Assembly: GCA_029558835.1 (NCBI GenBank)
Contig: JAKQDH010000202.1
Location: 1-64,000, forward strand
DNA from: Planctomycetota bacterium
GTDB lineage: Bacteria; Planctomycetota; Phycisphaerae; UBA1845
DNA: 64,000 nucleotides
Reading direction: 5' to 3'
Shown here piece after piece: positions 16,413-25,420 of the stretch (the stretch's first letter is position 1; the number at the start of each line of letters is the position of its first letter). A program made the translations under genes and the position numbers. The notes beneath the pieces are model-generated. The model saw only the letters and a list, made by a program, of their open reading frames with translations, was not told where the DNA came from and ran no database searches.

Positions 16413-17585
16413 ATGGCACGGGCGCTGGTGACGGGGAATCACGCTGCGGGTTACGCCTTGTCGGTCGCCGGCGAGGCGAACCGTCAGGCCCGCGGCTGCG
16501 CGGCCGGGGCGTATCCCATTACGCCGCAAACCGAAATCATCGAGTACCTGCGGTCGTTTGCGTTTACGAAGGGCTACATCGTCCCGGTCGAGTCCGAGCA
16601 CAGTGCGATGGGCGTCTGCATCGGCGCGTCGCTGGCCGGGGCCCGCGCCATGACGGCCAGTTCCGCCAATGGCCTGGCGTACATGAATGAGAACGTCTTT
16701 GCCGCCGGTTACTACCGACTTCCCATCATCATGATCGCGGTCAACCGCACGCTGGGCCCGCCGTGGAACATCTGGGTGGACCAGGGCGACAGCCTGTCCT
16801 TGCGTGACGCAGCGTGGATGCAATTCTATACAGAGTCGCACCAGGATTTGGTGGACACGATTCTCGTGGCGTTCCGGGTGGCGGAGGATCACCGGGTCCT
16901 GCTGCCGGCGCTGGTTGCCCTCGATGGGTTCGTCGTCTCCCACACCCAGATGGTCGTGGACCTGCCCGAGCAGCAACTCGTTGACCGATACCTGCCGCCC
17001 TGCCACGTCCCGCACCAGGTCAGTTACGAACACCCGGTCACCGTCGGCGGGCTCACCTGGCCGCGGGAAACCGAACACCACCGCATCGAGGTTCAGCGGG
17101 CAATGGAGCAGGTGCCGCAGGTACTTAGCGAGGCGACCGAGGAATTTGTCAAGGTCTTCGGGCGCCGCCCGCACACCGCGCTTTCCTGCGAATACACGGA
17201 AGACGCGGAGGTCGTGCTGATCGCCTGCAACACCATGGTGCGGACTCTGCGCAACGTAGTCAAGGAGCGCCGGGCCAAGGGCGAGAAGATCGGGCTCATC
17301 AAGGAGAAGCTGTTCCGGCCGTTCCCGCGTGCTGAGCTGCGCGCGGCGCTCAAAAATGTTAAGAAGGTCGGCGTGCTGGACCGCAATCACTCGCCGGGCT
17401 CGGGCGGCATCTTCTGGCAGGAGGTCACGACCAGTCTCCAGGGCCACTCTGATGTGCTGGTGCAGGATTACCTGGTCGGGCTCGGCGGCGGTGACGTGAC
17501 GCCCGCCATTATCAATGACATTATTGACGATTTGTATCGTCGCAAGCAGGCCGCGGAGCCTGTGTGGAAAGAGGTGGTCGCATGA
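16413..17585 (+). CDS. porA: 2-oxoacid:ferredoxin oxidoreductase alpha subunit
   Basis: The alpha subunit of a pyruvate/2-oxoacid:ferredoxin oxidoreductase binds coenzyme A and contributes to the active site. It shows AGAYPITPQTEIIEYLRSF near residue 33 and VESEHSAMGVCIGASLAGAR near residue 62, both characteristic of PorA. The C-terminal transketolase-like domain includes GVLDRNHSPGSGGIF. Its length of 390 residues is normal. ATG 16413 follows AAGGAGA at a good spacing. The stop overlaps the beta-subunit start as ATGA. Pyruvate is the likeliest substrate by motif, but this is not certain from sequence alone. Confidence 0.93.
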   Translation: MARALVTGNHAAGYALSVAGEANRQARGCAAGAYPITPQTEIIEYLRSFAFTKGYIVPVESEHSAMGVCIGASLAGARAMTASSANGLAYMNENVFAAGYYRLPIIMIAVNRTLGPPWNIWVDQGDSLSLRDAAWMQFYTESHQDLVDTILVAFRVAEDHRVLLPALVALDGFVVSHTQMVVDLPEQQLVDRYLPPCHVPHQVSYEHPVTVGGLTWPRETEHHRIEVQRAMEQVPQVLSEATEEFVKVFGRRPHTALSCEYTEDAEVVLIACNTMVRTLRNVVKERRAKGEKIGLIKEKLFRPFPRAELRAALKNVKKVGVLDRNHSPGSGGIFWQEVTTSLQGHSDVLVQDYLVGLGGGDVTPAIINDIIDDLYRRKQAAEPVWKEVVA

Positions 17586-18496
17586 GTACCGCACCGACGC
17601 CCACCAAAGAGCAACTTTCGGACTACTGTCACAATCTTCTGCGCCCGGGCAACACCAACTGCGCGGGCTGCGGGATGTCGATGGGCCTCCAGTGGCTTGA
17701 TGAGGCACTCGGCGAAGACCGTCCCACGCTGGTGATCCCCGCCTGTTGCGGGATCGTGACGGCGGGGGCGTTTCCCACGAGCGCCTACGGGGTGCCCACC
17801 GTGGCCGCCACGTTTGCGAGCGCCCCCGCGGTCGCCACCGGGGTGAGTGTCGTGTATCGCCTGAACAACGAGGATCGTCCCACGGTCTGCTGGACCGGGG
17901 ACGGCGGAACGTACGACATCGGCGTGGCCACGTTGTCGGCGGCGGCTGAACGTAACGAGGACATGATCTACGTCTGTTACGACAACGAGATCTACGGCAA
18001 CACCGGCGGCCAGCGCAGCAGTGCAACACCGGAGGGTGTCGTCACCTCAACCACGGAGAAGGGCAAGGCCGAGCGCAAGAAGGACATGATGGCCATCATG
18101 GCCGGGCACCGCATCCCTTACGCGGCCACGCTTTCCCTCGCGCATCGTGAGGATTTCCTGCGGAAGGTGCGCCGGGCCCGCAGTCTGAGGGGGTTCAAGT
18201 TCTTTCTCATACTCTCACCGTGCCCCACCGGCTGGAAGAGCGAGGCGGAAGACAGCGTGGACCTCATCCGCCTGGCCGTGCGCTCGGGGTTGTTTCCCGT
18301 CTACGAAGTCTTCGGGGGCGTGCGTTATCGCGTCAACGTGCAGCCTGATGGAACGCCGGTCGAGGAATACATGAAGCGCCAGCGGCGTTACACGAAGGGC
18401 AAGACGGACGCGGCCGTGCTGCGGCGGTTCATCGAGGACCAGTGGCACTACCTCAACGGGATGGTGCGTGCGTTCCCGGCCGGACCGAATGATTAA
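17582..18496 (+). CDS. porB: 2-oxoacid:ferredoxin oxidoreductase beta subunit
   Basis: The TPP-binding subunit, 304 residues. It shows NTNCAGCGMSMGLQ (two of the Cys that hold the proximal [4Fe-4S] cluster), then PACCGIV. The TPP motif is GDGGTYDIG followed by YDNEIYGNTGGQRSS. A further Cys in LSPCPTGW fits the fourth ligand. It overlaps the alpha gene by four bases. With the fused first gene, the operon supplies all four classical POR functions (gamma, delta-like ferredoxin, alpha, beta). Confidence 0.94.
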   Translation: MSTAPTPTKEQLSDYCHNLLRPGNTNCAGCGMSMGLQWLDEALGEDRPTLVIPACCGIVTAGAFPTSAYGVPTVAATFASAPAVATGVSVVYRLNNEDRPTVCWTGDGGTYDIGVATLSAAAERNEDMIYVCYDNEIYGNTGGQRSSATPEGVVTSTTEKGKAERKKDMMAIMAGHRIPYAATLSLAHREDFLRKVRRARSLRGFKFFLILSPCPTGWKSEAEDSVDLIRLAVRSGLFPVYEVFGGVRYRVNVQPDGTPVEEYMKRQRRYTKGKTDAAVLRRFIEDQWHYLNGMVRAFPAGPND

Positions 18497-18514
18497 GCGA
18501 GCGGCGCCTTTGTA

Positions 18515-18560
18515 GCCCTCCACGTCGGCCACGGGGGGCTGACGCTACTTCTTCAACAGG
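18515..18560. repeat. Family C palindromic element
   Basis: CCCTCCACGTCGGCCACGGG then GGGCTGACGCTACTTCTTCA and ACAGG. Nearly identical to the copy at 491-532, including the non-palindromic tail. It lies in the gap between the convergent porB and clpS genes. Confidence 0.85.
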
Positions 18561-18639
18561 CTGGAAGAGCGTCGAGAGTGGCCCCTCGCTTCCTCTCGGG
18601 TTCGGGCGCGTCGTGCGCGCGCCGGGCCGGTGACGGTCT

Positions 18640-18978
18640 TTACGCCGGTTCGAGCGTCGTCGTGACGGACAGCGACATGAACTGCTCGACGAGCAGTTCG
18701 GCCCGTTCCAGGTGCGTGACCAGCAGCAGGGCGACGCCGGTCTCGTGAGCTTCCAGCGCCTTCAGCAGGGCTTCCTCCACGGCCATCCCCGTCAGTCGCA
18801 CGACGGCGGCGATGACGTGCTCGAAGGTGTTCACGTCGTCGTTATGAAGGAGCACCTTGTAGGGAGGGAGCTCGCCGGTTTTGCGTTTTGGTTCAGTCTT
18901 GGCCGGTGCGGTCAGCGTTGCGGTGCCCGTCGAGCCGGCGTCCGTGCCGGGCCCGGCCTCATGCTCGTGATCGGTCAT
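18640..18978 (-). CDS. clpS: ATP-dependent Clp protease adaptor ClpS
   Basis: ClpS delivers N-degron substrates to the ClpAP (or ClpC) protease. The core motif LPPYKVLLHNDDVNTFEHV (about 37-55) and the helix following it match the family, including the ND pair that contacts the substrate amino group. The C-terminal part, GVALLLVTHLERAELLVEQF, fits the Clp-binding face. The N-terminal 35 residues are a disordered Thr/Ala/Gly-rich tail. No clp ATPase gene is adjacent. Confidence 0.92.
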   Translation of the reverse strand: MTDHEHEAGPGTDAGSTGTATLTAPAKTEPKRKTGELPPYKVLLHNDDVNTFEHVIAAVVRLTGMAVEEALLKALEAHETGVALLLVTHLERAELLVEQFMSLSVTTTLEPA

Positions 18979-19215
18979 GCGTGTGCACTCCAGAAACCTA
19001 CGGGCGGCGGCGGACGGTCGCCCGCACGGCAGCGCTGAGCGTCGCCATCTACTGACGCATGTCTCGACCCGCGGCGACGCCGCGTACCGGCATGGGGGCG
19101 AGCCGGCGACGCTCTAACCTCCTGCGCTGCAACGAGTTGAATTGTACACCAAAAACGGTCGCGGGGCAAGTCGTGGCCCTGAACACCAGCAAGACCCGCG
19201 TGTAGGGCCGCCCAC

Positions 19216-19243
19216 CACGTCGGCCGCGGGGGGTCTACGCTAC
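19216..19243. repeat. Family C element overlapping a stop codon
   Basis: CACGTCGGCCGCGGGGGGTC then TACGCTAC. The final CTAC supplies the TAG stop codon of the minus-strand lipoprotein gene at 19240, so insertion may have set that protein's C-terminus. Confidence 0.75.
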
Positions 19244-19905
19244 GGGCTCGGGGCGGGACCGCGGTCCGGGAGTTCGAGAGAGAGGCGCTTCGTGGCGGCC
19301 AGGACCGCCCCGGACAGGTAGTCGCTGAACTCGAGCGTAGCGGTCACGCTCCGGGACGCGGGCAGCGCCGTTCCCGGTGGGAAGGGGCAGTCTACCGTGA
19401 AGTGCTGGGTGAGGAACTTGCCGTGCCACATGCGACGCAGGTCGTCGAGCTTGTCGAAAACGTAGAGGCCGAGCAGGCGGGGCTTTCCAAGTTCCGACTC
19501 ATCCAGGAGTTGCACGCGAATTCGGCCGGGCACCTTGACAACGTCACCGTCCGCGTCGATCGGCCGGATGTACAGGCGGACGCCGTCGTGGCCGGGCTTG
19601 CCGTCGAAATCCGCCCCGCCGGAGAGAGAGGCGATCTCGATGCGAACGGGCGCGAAGGCGGCGAAGGGTCGGTCGGGCCCGAGTTGCTGGAGGCGCGTCA
19701 GTTGATCGCGCAGTTGTACGAGGCTGCCGTCACGCTGGGTCAGGGTCCGTTCGAGGCGGGCGCGGTCGTCGCGCAACTGCTGGTTCTCCTTGGCGAGGCG
19801 CACGCGTTCGCCTGCGGATTCGCAGCCGGTTACCAGCAGCACGGCCGCCAAGGTTGCCAAGCCCCGACACCAGAACGACCTTGGAAGAGCGCGGATGTGG
19901 TTCAT
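19240..19905 (-). CDS. Coiled-coil lipoprotein of unknown function
   Basis: 221-residue predicted lipoprotein. The signal sequence ends in LLVTGC (lipobox), followed directly by a coiled coil (RLAKENQQLRDDRARLERTL, about 33-70). A beta-rich C-terminal domain follows, with VRIEIASLSGGADFDGKPGH and VRLYIRPIDADGDVVKVPGR. I do not recognise a named family. ATG 19905 is chosen for the signal peptide. It lies 48 bases downstream of the FIST gene on the same strand, so the two may be co-expressed. Its stop codon falls within a family C repeat. Confidence 0.7.
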   Translation of the reverse strand: MNHIRALPRSFWCRGLATLAAVLLVTGCESAGERVRLAKENQQLRDDRARLERTLTQRDGSLVQLRDQLTRLQQLGPDRPFAAFAPVRIEIASLSGGADFDGKPGHDGVRLYIRPIDADGDVVKVPGRIRVQLLDESELGKPRLLGLYVFDKLDDLRRMWHGKFLTQHFTVDCPFPPGTALPASRSVTATLEFSDYLSGAVLAATKRLSLELPDRGPAPSP

Positions 19906-19953
19906 GGCGGACCGTATAGCCCCAGGATGTCCGGCACGCAAGCGGCAGCCCCC

Positions 19954-21150
19954 CTATGCCTCGTCCTCTTCGGGGGGATCGCCTTCCGGGGCGCGGAAGA
20001 GGGCGATGCTGGCGGTGAAGCCGTGGACGAAGTTGCGGCCACCAACGGGGCCGAACTCACCGGCACAGAAGAACCCGGCCACGGGGACGTCGCCCAGTAG
20101 CTCGCGGAGTACGCCGACGTCGTGGCCCGGGCGTGGCCACATGCGGGTGCCCCGGCCGTTGCAGCCAAAGAGCAACCCGCCGCGTACGTCGGAGCCGGCG
20201 TAGGGGGCTAGAACGGTGCGGAGGTCTTCGTCGGCGCTCTTGGCGTCACGGACGTGAAATTGCACGGTGGTGCCGACTCGGGCGGGGCCGGCAATGGCCA
20301 GGGCGCCGGTTTCCTTGTCGGCCCCGAGGATGCTGTGGATGAGGAAGTCGCCCCGGCCGAACTCGCTGCGGTACTCGTCGATAGCTCGGCCGAGGAAGAG
20401 CGATTGCCGCGCCAGTTTCTCTTCCTCGGGGGAAAGTTGCGTGAGTACCGACTGGAGTCGGGTCAGCGCCGGCAGGCCTCCTAAGGCCTGGACGATGTTG
20501 TGCTCGCCTTTGGTGATGACGAAGGGCTTGCCGATTGGGCGGCACCCCTGGGACACGACGGCAATCGCGTCCAGGTTACCCGTGAGGGCGACGCCGACGG
20601 CCCCGTCGCGGAGGATCTCACCGTCGAGGATGAGGCGGTTCTCGCCGGGGGCGGAACCCGCGCTGGCCACCCCGCCGAAGAGCGGCCGCTGGGGGTAGGC
20701 CTGGCTGATCTGCTCTACGAAGCCCAGTATGTTGAGGCGGAACGGATCGGCGAGGGTGATGAAGACCGGCCGGCTCTCGGGTGCGGCCCCCACCAGGCGC
20801 TCCCAGTCGTGGTGAGTTTGGACGGCGTCGAGTTGGGGTTGCCGGACGTGAAAGGGCTGAATCCGCACGCCCGGCAGGCAGGCGGCCAGGAGCGACATCG
20901 ACGGGCGGCGTTCGACCTCGCGTTCAGTGGCCAACGTGCCTTCCCCGGTGCACCCCAGCACGATGGCGCCGCTGAAGCCGTCATGCAAGGCAGTTACCAG
21001 GTTGTCCATCTCCTCCTCAAAATGGGGCGTGCAGAAGAACACGACCAAGTCAACCATACCGCGTGTGATTCGGCGATCCACGGCCGTGAAGAGGTTGCTC
21101 AGGGCCACGTTGCCGTCGGAGTTGGCCGAGATGGCGGAGGCAAACCGCAT
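19954..21150 (-). CDS. FIST-domain sensory protein
   Basis: 398 residues with the two-part FIST architecture. FIST N spans about 30-225 (VDLVVFFCTPHFEEEMDNLV, GCTGEGTLATEREVERRPS). FIST C spans about 230-380 (SLFLGRAIDEYRSEFGRGDF and GGLLFGCNGRGTRMW). FIST domains are predicted to bind small ligands such as amino acids and usually feed signalling pathways. Here the domain stands alone, without an attached kinase or cyclase, so partners are unknown. No signal peptide: cytosolic. Confidence 0.88.
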   Translation of the reverse strand: MRFASAISANSDGNVALSNLFTAVDRRITRGMVDLVVFFCTPHFEEEMDNLVTALHDGFSGAIVLGCTGEGTLATEREVERRPSMSLLAACLPGVRIQPFHVRQPQLDAVQTHHDWERLVGAAPESRPVFITLADPFRLNILGFVEQISQAYPQRPLFGGVASAGSAPGENRLILDGEILRDGAVGVALTGNLDAIAVVSQGCRPIGKPFVITKGEHNIVQALGGLPALTRLQSVLTQLSPEEEKLARQSLFLGRAIDEYRSEFGRGDFLIHSILGADKETGALAIAGPARVGTTVQFHVRDAKSADEDLRTVLAPYAGSDVRGGLLFGCNGRGTRMWPRPGHDVGVLRELLGDVPVAGFFCAGEFGPVGGRNFVHGFTASIALFRAPEGDPPEEDEA

Positions 21151-21251
21151 GCTTGATTACCCTGCCCGAGCGGCCGTGCCAGCGGGCGTGTTGGTGCTTA
21201 GTCGCGGGGGAGTGTTCTGATGCATGGGCGGGCGTCATTCCCTCCGCCGCC

Positions 21252-21288
21252 CTCCCCCCTACCCCTCTCCCGAGGGGAGAGGGGTCAG
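21252..21288. repeat. Family B element
   Basis: CCCTCCCCCCTACCCCTCTC then CCGAGGGGAGAGGGGTC, a hairpin in the divergent region between the FIST gene and purL. Confidence 0.8.
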
Positions 21289-21477
21289 GCGCCGCGAGCG
21301 CTGGGACGATAGCGGGCAGTAGCCGCGGAATCAAATCGGGGGTAAGGTGCCGGGCGTAACGTACTGAACCGGTTGCTCGGGCCCACGGACGAGGCACGGG
21401 AGGGGGTGGCGCGGCGGAGCCGCCGCGTTCCCTGGGCATCGGGGTGTCGGGTTGGACGGCGTGGAGTGTTTGGCCCA

Positions 21478-24400
21478 ATGCCTTTGGAAACACCTTCGGC
21501 GGCGACTTCGATCCCACCTGCGAGCACGGCGTGCCCGCCGCAAGCGAGCTACTGGCACCTCCGGGTGCGGCCGCGGTCGGCGGAACTGGACGGGCATGGC
21601 CGGCAGGTGCTGGGGGACGTTCGGCAACTGGGCCTGCGGCACATTAACGAGGTACGGTCGAGCCGGTTGTACCTGGTGCGTGGGCGGCTGGGGGAGCAGG
21701 AGGTGCGGCTGCTGGCGGAGGAGCTGTTTGCCGATGCGGTGGCGGAGACCTACCGCATCGGCCCGGGGCTTACCGAGCGGCGTGACGAGGCGCCGGCGAT
21801 CGAGGTGCACTACCGGGCGGGCGTGATGAACCCGGTGGCGTTGAGTGCCCTGCCGGCGGCGCGGCGACTGCTGGCGGCCCGGGGAGCAGCGGCGGCGGGC
21901 CTGGAGGAGCTGCAAACCGGGCGGCGGTATGAGATCGTCGGGGCGGCGACGCCGGATGAGTTGGAGAGCATCGCCCGGCGGGTGTTGGCCAACGACTGCG
22001 TGGAGACGGTGTACTTGGAGGGCCTGGGGCGGCACGATCCGCTGCCGGAGACGTTTGCGACACCGCCCGTGCGTGACCTTACGCTGCGCCACGTAACACT
22101 TGCAGGGCTGGACGACGCGGAGCTCGCGCGGCTGGCGCGGGAGGCACATCTGTTTCTTTCCGTGGCGGAGATGGCCGCGATTCGGGACCACTTTGCCGAG
22201 CGCGGGCGCGACCCTACCGACCTGGAGCTGGAGACGCTGGCACAGACGTGGTCGGAGCACTGCATCCACAAAACGCTGAAGAGTGAAGTGGTGTATCGCG
22301 GGCCCGGGTTCGGGCGTCCGGGTCACGTCGAGGTGCACTTTGCCAATCTGCTGAAGAACACGATCGCGCACGCGACGGAGCAACTTGCGCGCGACTGGTG
22401 CCTGTCGGTGTTCGTGGACAACGCGGGAGTGATTGCGTTTGACGACGAATACGGCATCGCGTTCAAGGTGGAGACGCACAATCATCCCTCGGCCATCGAG
22501 CCGTACGGCGGAGCGGCGACGGGCATCGGTGGGTGTATCCGCGACATCATGGGGTGCGGGCTGGGCGCGAAGCCGATCGCTTCGACGGACGTCTTCTGCC
22601 TCGGCCCGCCGGACTTCGAGGCGGCGCGTCTGCCGAAGGACGTGCTGCATCCGCGACGCATCTTCCACGGGGTGGTCGCGGGCGTGCGGGACTACGGCAA
22701 TCGGATGGGCATCCCGACGGTGAACGGGGCGGTCTACTTCGATGAACGGTACCTGGGCAACCCGCTGGTGTTCTGCGGCTGCGTCGGATTGATCCCGCGT
22801 GAGCGGATTCACAAAAGCGCCCGGACGGGGGACCGCATCGTGGTGGCCGGGGGGCGCACGGGGCGGGACGGCATTCACGGCGCCACGTTTTCGTCGGCCG
22901 AGCTTACGGATGCCCACGCGGACGAGTTCTCGCATGCCGTACAGATTGGCAACGCGATCGAAGAGAAGAAAGTACTCGACGCGCTGCTGCTGGCCCGTGA
23001 TCATGCCGAGGGGTGTCTGTATTCGGCAGTTACGGACTGCGGTGCCGGCGGGTTGAGCAGCGCCGTGGGCGAAATGGGGCGTGAGCTGAGCGCGGTCGTG
23101 GACCTCGACGACGTGCCACTTAAGTATCCGGGACTGCGCTACGACGAAATCTGGATTTCCGAGGCCCAGGAGCGCATGGTCTTTGCCGTGCCACCCGAGA
23201 AGCTGGGTACCTTCCTCGAACTGTGTAGTCGCGAGGAGGTGGAAGCGACGGTCATCGGCACGTTTACGGATGACAGACAACTCCGCGTGCGGTATGGGGG
23301 GCAGGTTGTCGGCGAGCTCGATATGGATTTCCTCCATGAGGGGTATCCGCGCGCGGCGCGCCGGGCGGTCTGGCGGGCGCCTTCCGCGTCGGCGGGCAGC
23401 CTCGAGGACCAGCGTGCCTTCGCTCGGGCAGTCGGGGGGTCCGCGGTAGTCAACGATCGCCGGGCAGTCCCCGGTGGTCGCCCGGCTGCCGTGACGACCA
23501 GATCCGCGCCGGGTTGGTGTGATTGCCGATTGCTCGAGGCGTTGTCCAGTTTCAACATTGCCTCGAAGGAGTGGGTGATTCGGCAGTACGATCATGAAGT
23601 ACAGGGCCGCAGCGTGATCAAGCCGCTGGCAGGCTTGGGGCCGGGGCCGGCGGACGCGGCCGTGCTGCGCCCGCGACTGGATTCGTGTCGCGGCATTGCC
23701 CTGGCTGGCGGGCTATGTCCGGAGCTCAGTGACGTTGACCCGTATGTGATGGCCGTGGCGGCGGTGGACGAGGCGTTGCGCAACGTGATCTGCGTGGGGG
23801 CGGACCCGGAGCGGACCGCGATCCTGGATAATTTCTGCTGGGGCAAGGTCGATACGGAGGAGGCGCTGGGGGCGCTGGTGCGGGCCTGCTGCGGGGCGCG
23901 GGACGCGGCGCTCGCCTACGGTTTGCCATTCATTTCCGGCAAGGATTCGCTCAATAATGAGTATGCGCTGAACCCTGACGAGGCGCGGCGCCTGGGGCTA
24001 CCGGAACGGATTGTGATTCCCGGCACCCTCTTGATCAGTGCGCTGGGGACGATCGCGGATGTGCGGCGGTGCGTTTCGATGGACCTGAAGGAGCCGGGGG
24101 ATGTGCTGGTGCTGGCTTCGGCGCCCGTGGAGCGCTTCGGCCTGGAGGCGGCGGCGGCCTTGCACCGACGGGCGGCAGAGTTGATCGGCAGTGGACAGGT
24201 ACGGGCGGCCCACGATGTGAGCGACGGCGGTCTGGGGGTCGCGGTGGCGGAGATGTGTATTGCCGCCGGGCTCGGGGCGCGGCTGGCGTTGCTCCCCGGC
24301 CAGTATGACGGCGACCTGCTGGAGCGGCGACACACTTCCTACGTACTGGAGATGAAGGCGGAGGATGCCCGGTCCGCGGGTTTGCCGGTGATCGGCGAGG

Positions 24401-24516
24401 TAACGGGCGAGGCAAGACTCAACATAGCCCGCGAACGTACCGTGCTGATTGACCTTACGGTAGCGGAGCTGGCTGAGGCGTGGCACGCGCCGCTGGCCCA
24501 CGGGGGAGGCGACTAG
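21478..24516 (+). CDS. purL: Phosphoribosylformylglycinamidine synthase PurL with N-terminal PurS-like domains
   Basis: Catalyses the ATP-dependent fourth step of purine synthesis, using ammonia supplied by PurQ. In this 1012-residue form, two PurS-like segments precede the synthetase: about 24-98 (YWHLRVRPRSAELDG) and about 107-182 (AIEVHYRAGVMNP). The synthetase hallmark VETHNHPSAIEPYGGAATG lies at about 331-349. The second half carries SGKDSLNNEY and HDVSDGGLGVAVAEM. Between the halves is a spacer of about 50 residues (about 630-683) that includes an inverted repeat at DNA level. ATG 21478 has GGAG upstream and leaves a short linker before the PurS-like part. The stop is one base before purQ. 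Confidence 0.93.
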   Translation: MPLETPSAATSIPPASTACPPQASYWHLRVRPRSAELDGHGRQVLGDVRQLGLRHINEVRSSRLYLVRGRLGEQEVRLLAEELFADAVAETYRIGPGLTERRDEAPAIEVHYRAGVMNPVALSALPAARRLLAARGAAAAGLEELQTGRRYEIVGAATPDELESIARRVLANDCVETVYLEGLGRHDPLPETFATPPVRDLTLRHVTLAGLDDAELARLAREAHLFLSVAEMAAIRDHFAERGRDPTDLELETLAQTWSEHCIHKTLKSEVVYRGPGFGRPGHVEVHFANLLKNTIAHATEQLARDWCLSVFVDNAGVIAFDDEYGIAFKVETHNHPSAIEPYGGAATGIGGCIRDIMGCGLGAKPIASTDVFCLGPPDFEAARLPKDVLHPRRIFHGVVAGVRDYGNRMGIPTVNGAVYFDERYLGNPLVFCGCVGLIPRERIHKSARTGDRIVVAGGRTGRDGIHGATFSSAELTDAHADEFSHAVQIGNAIEEKKVLDALLLARDHAEGCLYSAVTDCGAGGLSSAVGEMGRELSAVVDLDDVPLKYPGLRYDEIWISEAQERMVFAVPPEKLGTFLELCSREEVEATVIGTFTDDRQLRVRYGGQVVGELDMDFLHEGYPRAARRAVWRAPSASAGSLEDQRAFARAVGGSAVVNDRRAVPGGRPAAVTTRSAPGWCDCRLLEALSSFNIASKEWVIRQYDHEVQGRSVIKPLAGLGPGPADAAVLRPRLDSCRGIALAGGLCPELSDVDPYVMAVAAVDEALRNVICVGADPERTAILDNFCWGKVDTEEALGALVRACCGARDAALAYGLPFISGKDSLNNEYALNPDEARRLGLPERIVIPGTLLISALGTIADVRRCVSMDLKEPGDVLVLASAPVERFGLEAAAALHRRAAELIGSGQVRAAHDVSDGGLGVAVAEMCIAAGLGARLALLPGQYDGDLLERRHTSYVLEMKAEDARSAGLPVIGEVTGEARLNIARERTVLIDLTVAELAEAWHAPLAHGGGD

Positions 24517-24517
24517 C

Positions 24518-25420
24518 ATGGCGCGGGTGCGGGTTCTGGTGGTGCGGGCGCCGGGGATCAACTGTGATGAGGAAACTGTGTATGCCTGGCAGGTGGCCGG
24601 CGCCGAGGCCGACCTCGTCCACGTGAACCGGTTGGTCGAGCAGCCTCAGCGTCTTGACGACTACCAGATTGTGACGTTCCCCGGGGGCTTCAGCTACGGC
24701 GACGATATCGCCGCGGGCGTCATTCTCGCGCAGCATGTCACCCTGCACCTGGCGGAGCGGATGCGCGAGCTTGTGGCGCGCGGGGGCGGGCTGCTGGGCA
24801 TCTGCAACGGTTTTCAGGTGCTGGTGAAGGCGGGGCTGCTGCCCGACGGGGCTGCGCCGACCTCCGGCAGCGTGCCGGAGACCAGCCGGACCGCCGTTGA
24901 TGCCGTAGAGACCGGCGCGTTTGAGGCCCCCTACGTCGGCCACGGGGGGCCGACGCTACCTCTTCAGCGGTCTCTTGGCACGGGCGGCGGGCGGCAGGTG
25001 ACGGTGACCTTCAACGACTCAGCCAGGTTCGAGGCGCGGTGGGTGCGGTTGGAGGTTACGACGGAGCACTGTGTATTCCTGCGGGGCGGCGAGTTGCTCG
25101 AGCTTCCGGTTGAACACGCGGAGGGCAAGGTTGTGACGGCCGATGATTCGGTCATTTCGGCACTGCGGCAAGGCGGCCACGTGGCCCTGCGTTACGTTGA
25201 TCACGATGGGCGCAGCGACAGGTATCCGGCCAACCCGAACGGCAGCGTGGCCGGTATTGCGGGGCTGTGCGATTCGACCGGCCGGGTGCTGGGCCTCATG
25301 CCGCATCCGGAACGTCACCTGGATGCCACCCATCACCCGCTATGGACCCGCCGGGCACCCGGCGAGCCGCCGGACGGACTGAAGATTTTCCGCCGGGCCG
25401 TTGAGCACTGGAGCGCATGA
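24518..25420 (+). CDS. purQ: Phosphoribosylformylglycinamidine synthase glutaminase PurQ, with repeat insertion
   Basis: The glutaminase subunit that feeds ammonia to PurL. Class I amidotransferase features are present: FPGGFSYGDD (54-63), the nucleophile Cys96 in GICNGFQ and the His/Glu pair in MPHPERH near the C-terminus. The protein has 300 residues, against roughly 230-260 in most relatives. The excess is an insert at about 116-158, between GLLPDG and GGGRQVTVTFNDSARF. Part of it (APYVGHGGPTLPL) is the in-frame translation of a family C repeat. The catalytic residues remain intact, so the enzyme is probably active. GGAGG lies 10 bases upstream of ATG 24518. Confidence 0.93.
   Translation: MARVRVLVVRAPGINCDEETVYAWQVAGAEADLVHVNRLVEQPQRLDDYQIVTFPGGFSYGDDIAAGVILAQHVTLHLAERMRELVARGGGLLGICNGFQVLVKAGLLPDGAAPTSGSVPETSRTAVDAVETGAFEAPYVGHGGPTLPLQRSLGTGGGRQVTVTFNDSARFEARWVRLEVTTEHCVFLRGGELLELPVEHAEGKVVTADDSVISALRQGGHVALRYVDHDGRSDRYPANPNGSVAGIAGLCDSTGRVLGLMPHPERHLDATHHPLWTRRAPGEPPDGLKIFRRAVEHWSA
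24928..24967. repeat. Family C element inside purQ
   Basis: CCCTACGTCGGCCACGGGGG followed by GCCGACGCTACCTCTTCAGC. This is the same core and tail as the intergenic copies at 491 and 18515, here read in frame by purQ without a stop codon. Confidence 0.9.

Noticed and set aside
15900-18029. A 709-residue minus-strand frame across the POR operon
   Set aside because: The plus-strand genes have full POR motifs and coupled junctions. The minus frame is a shadow.
21331-23595. A 754-residue minus-strand frame opposite purL
   Set aside because: purL motifs are on the plus strand; the product of the other strand is rich in Arg, His, Pro and Gln without a family pattern.
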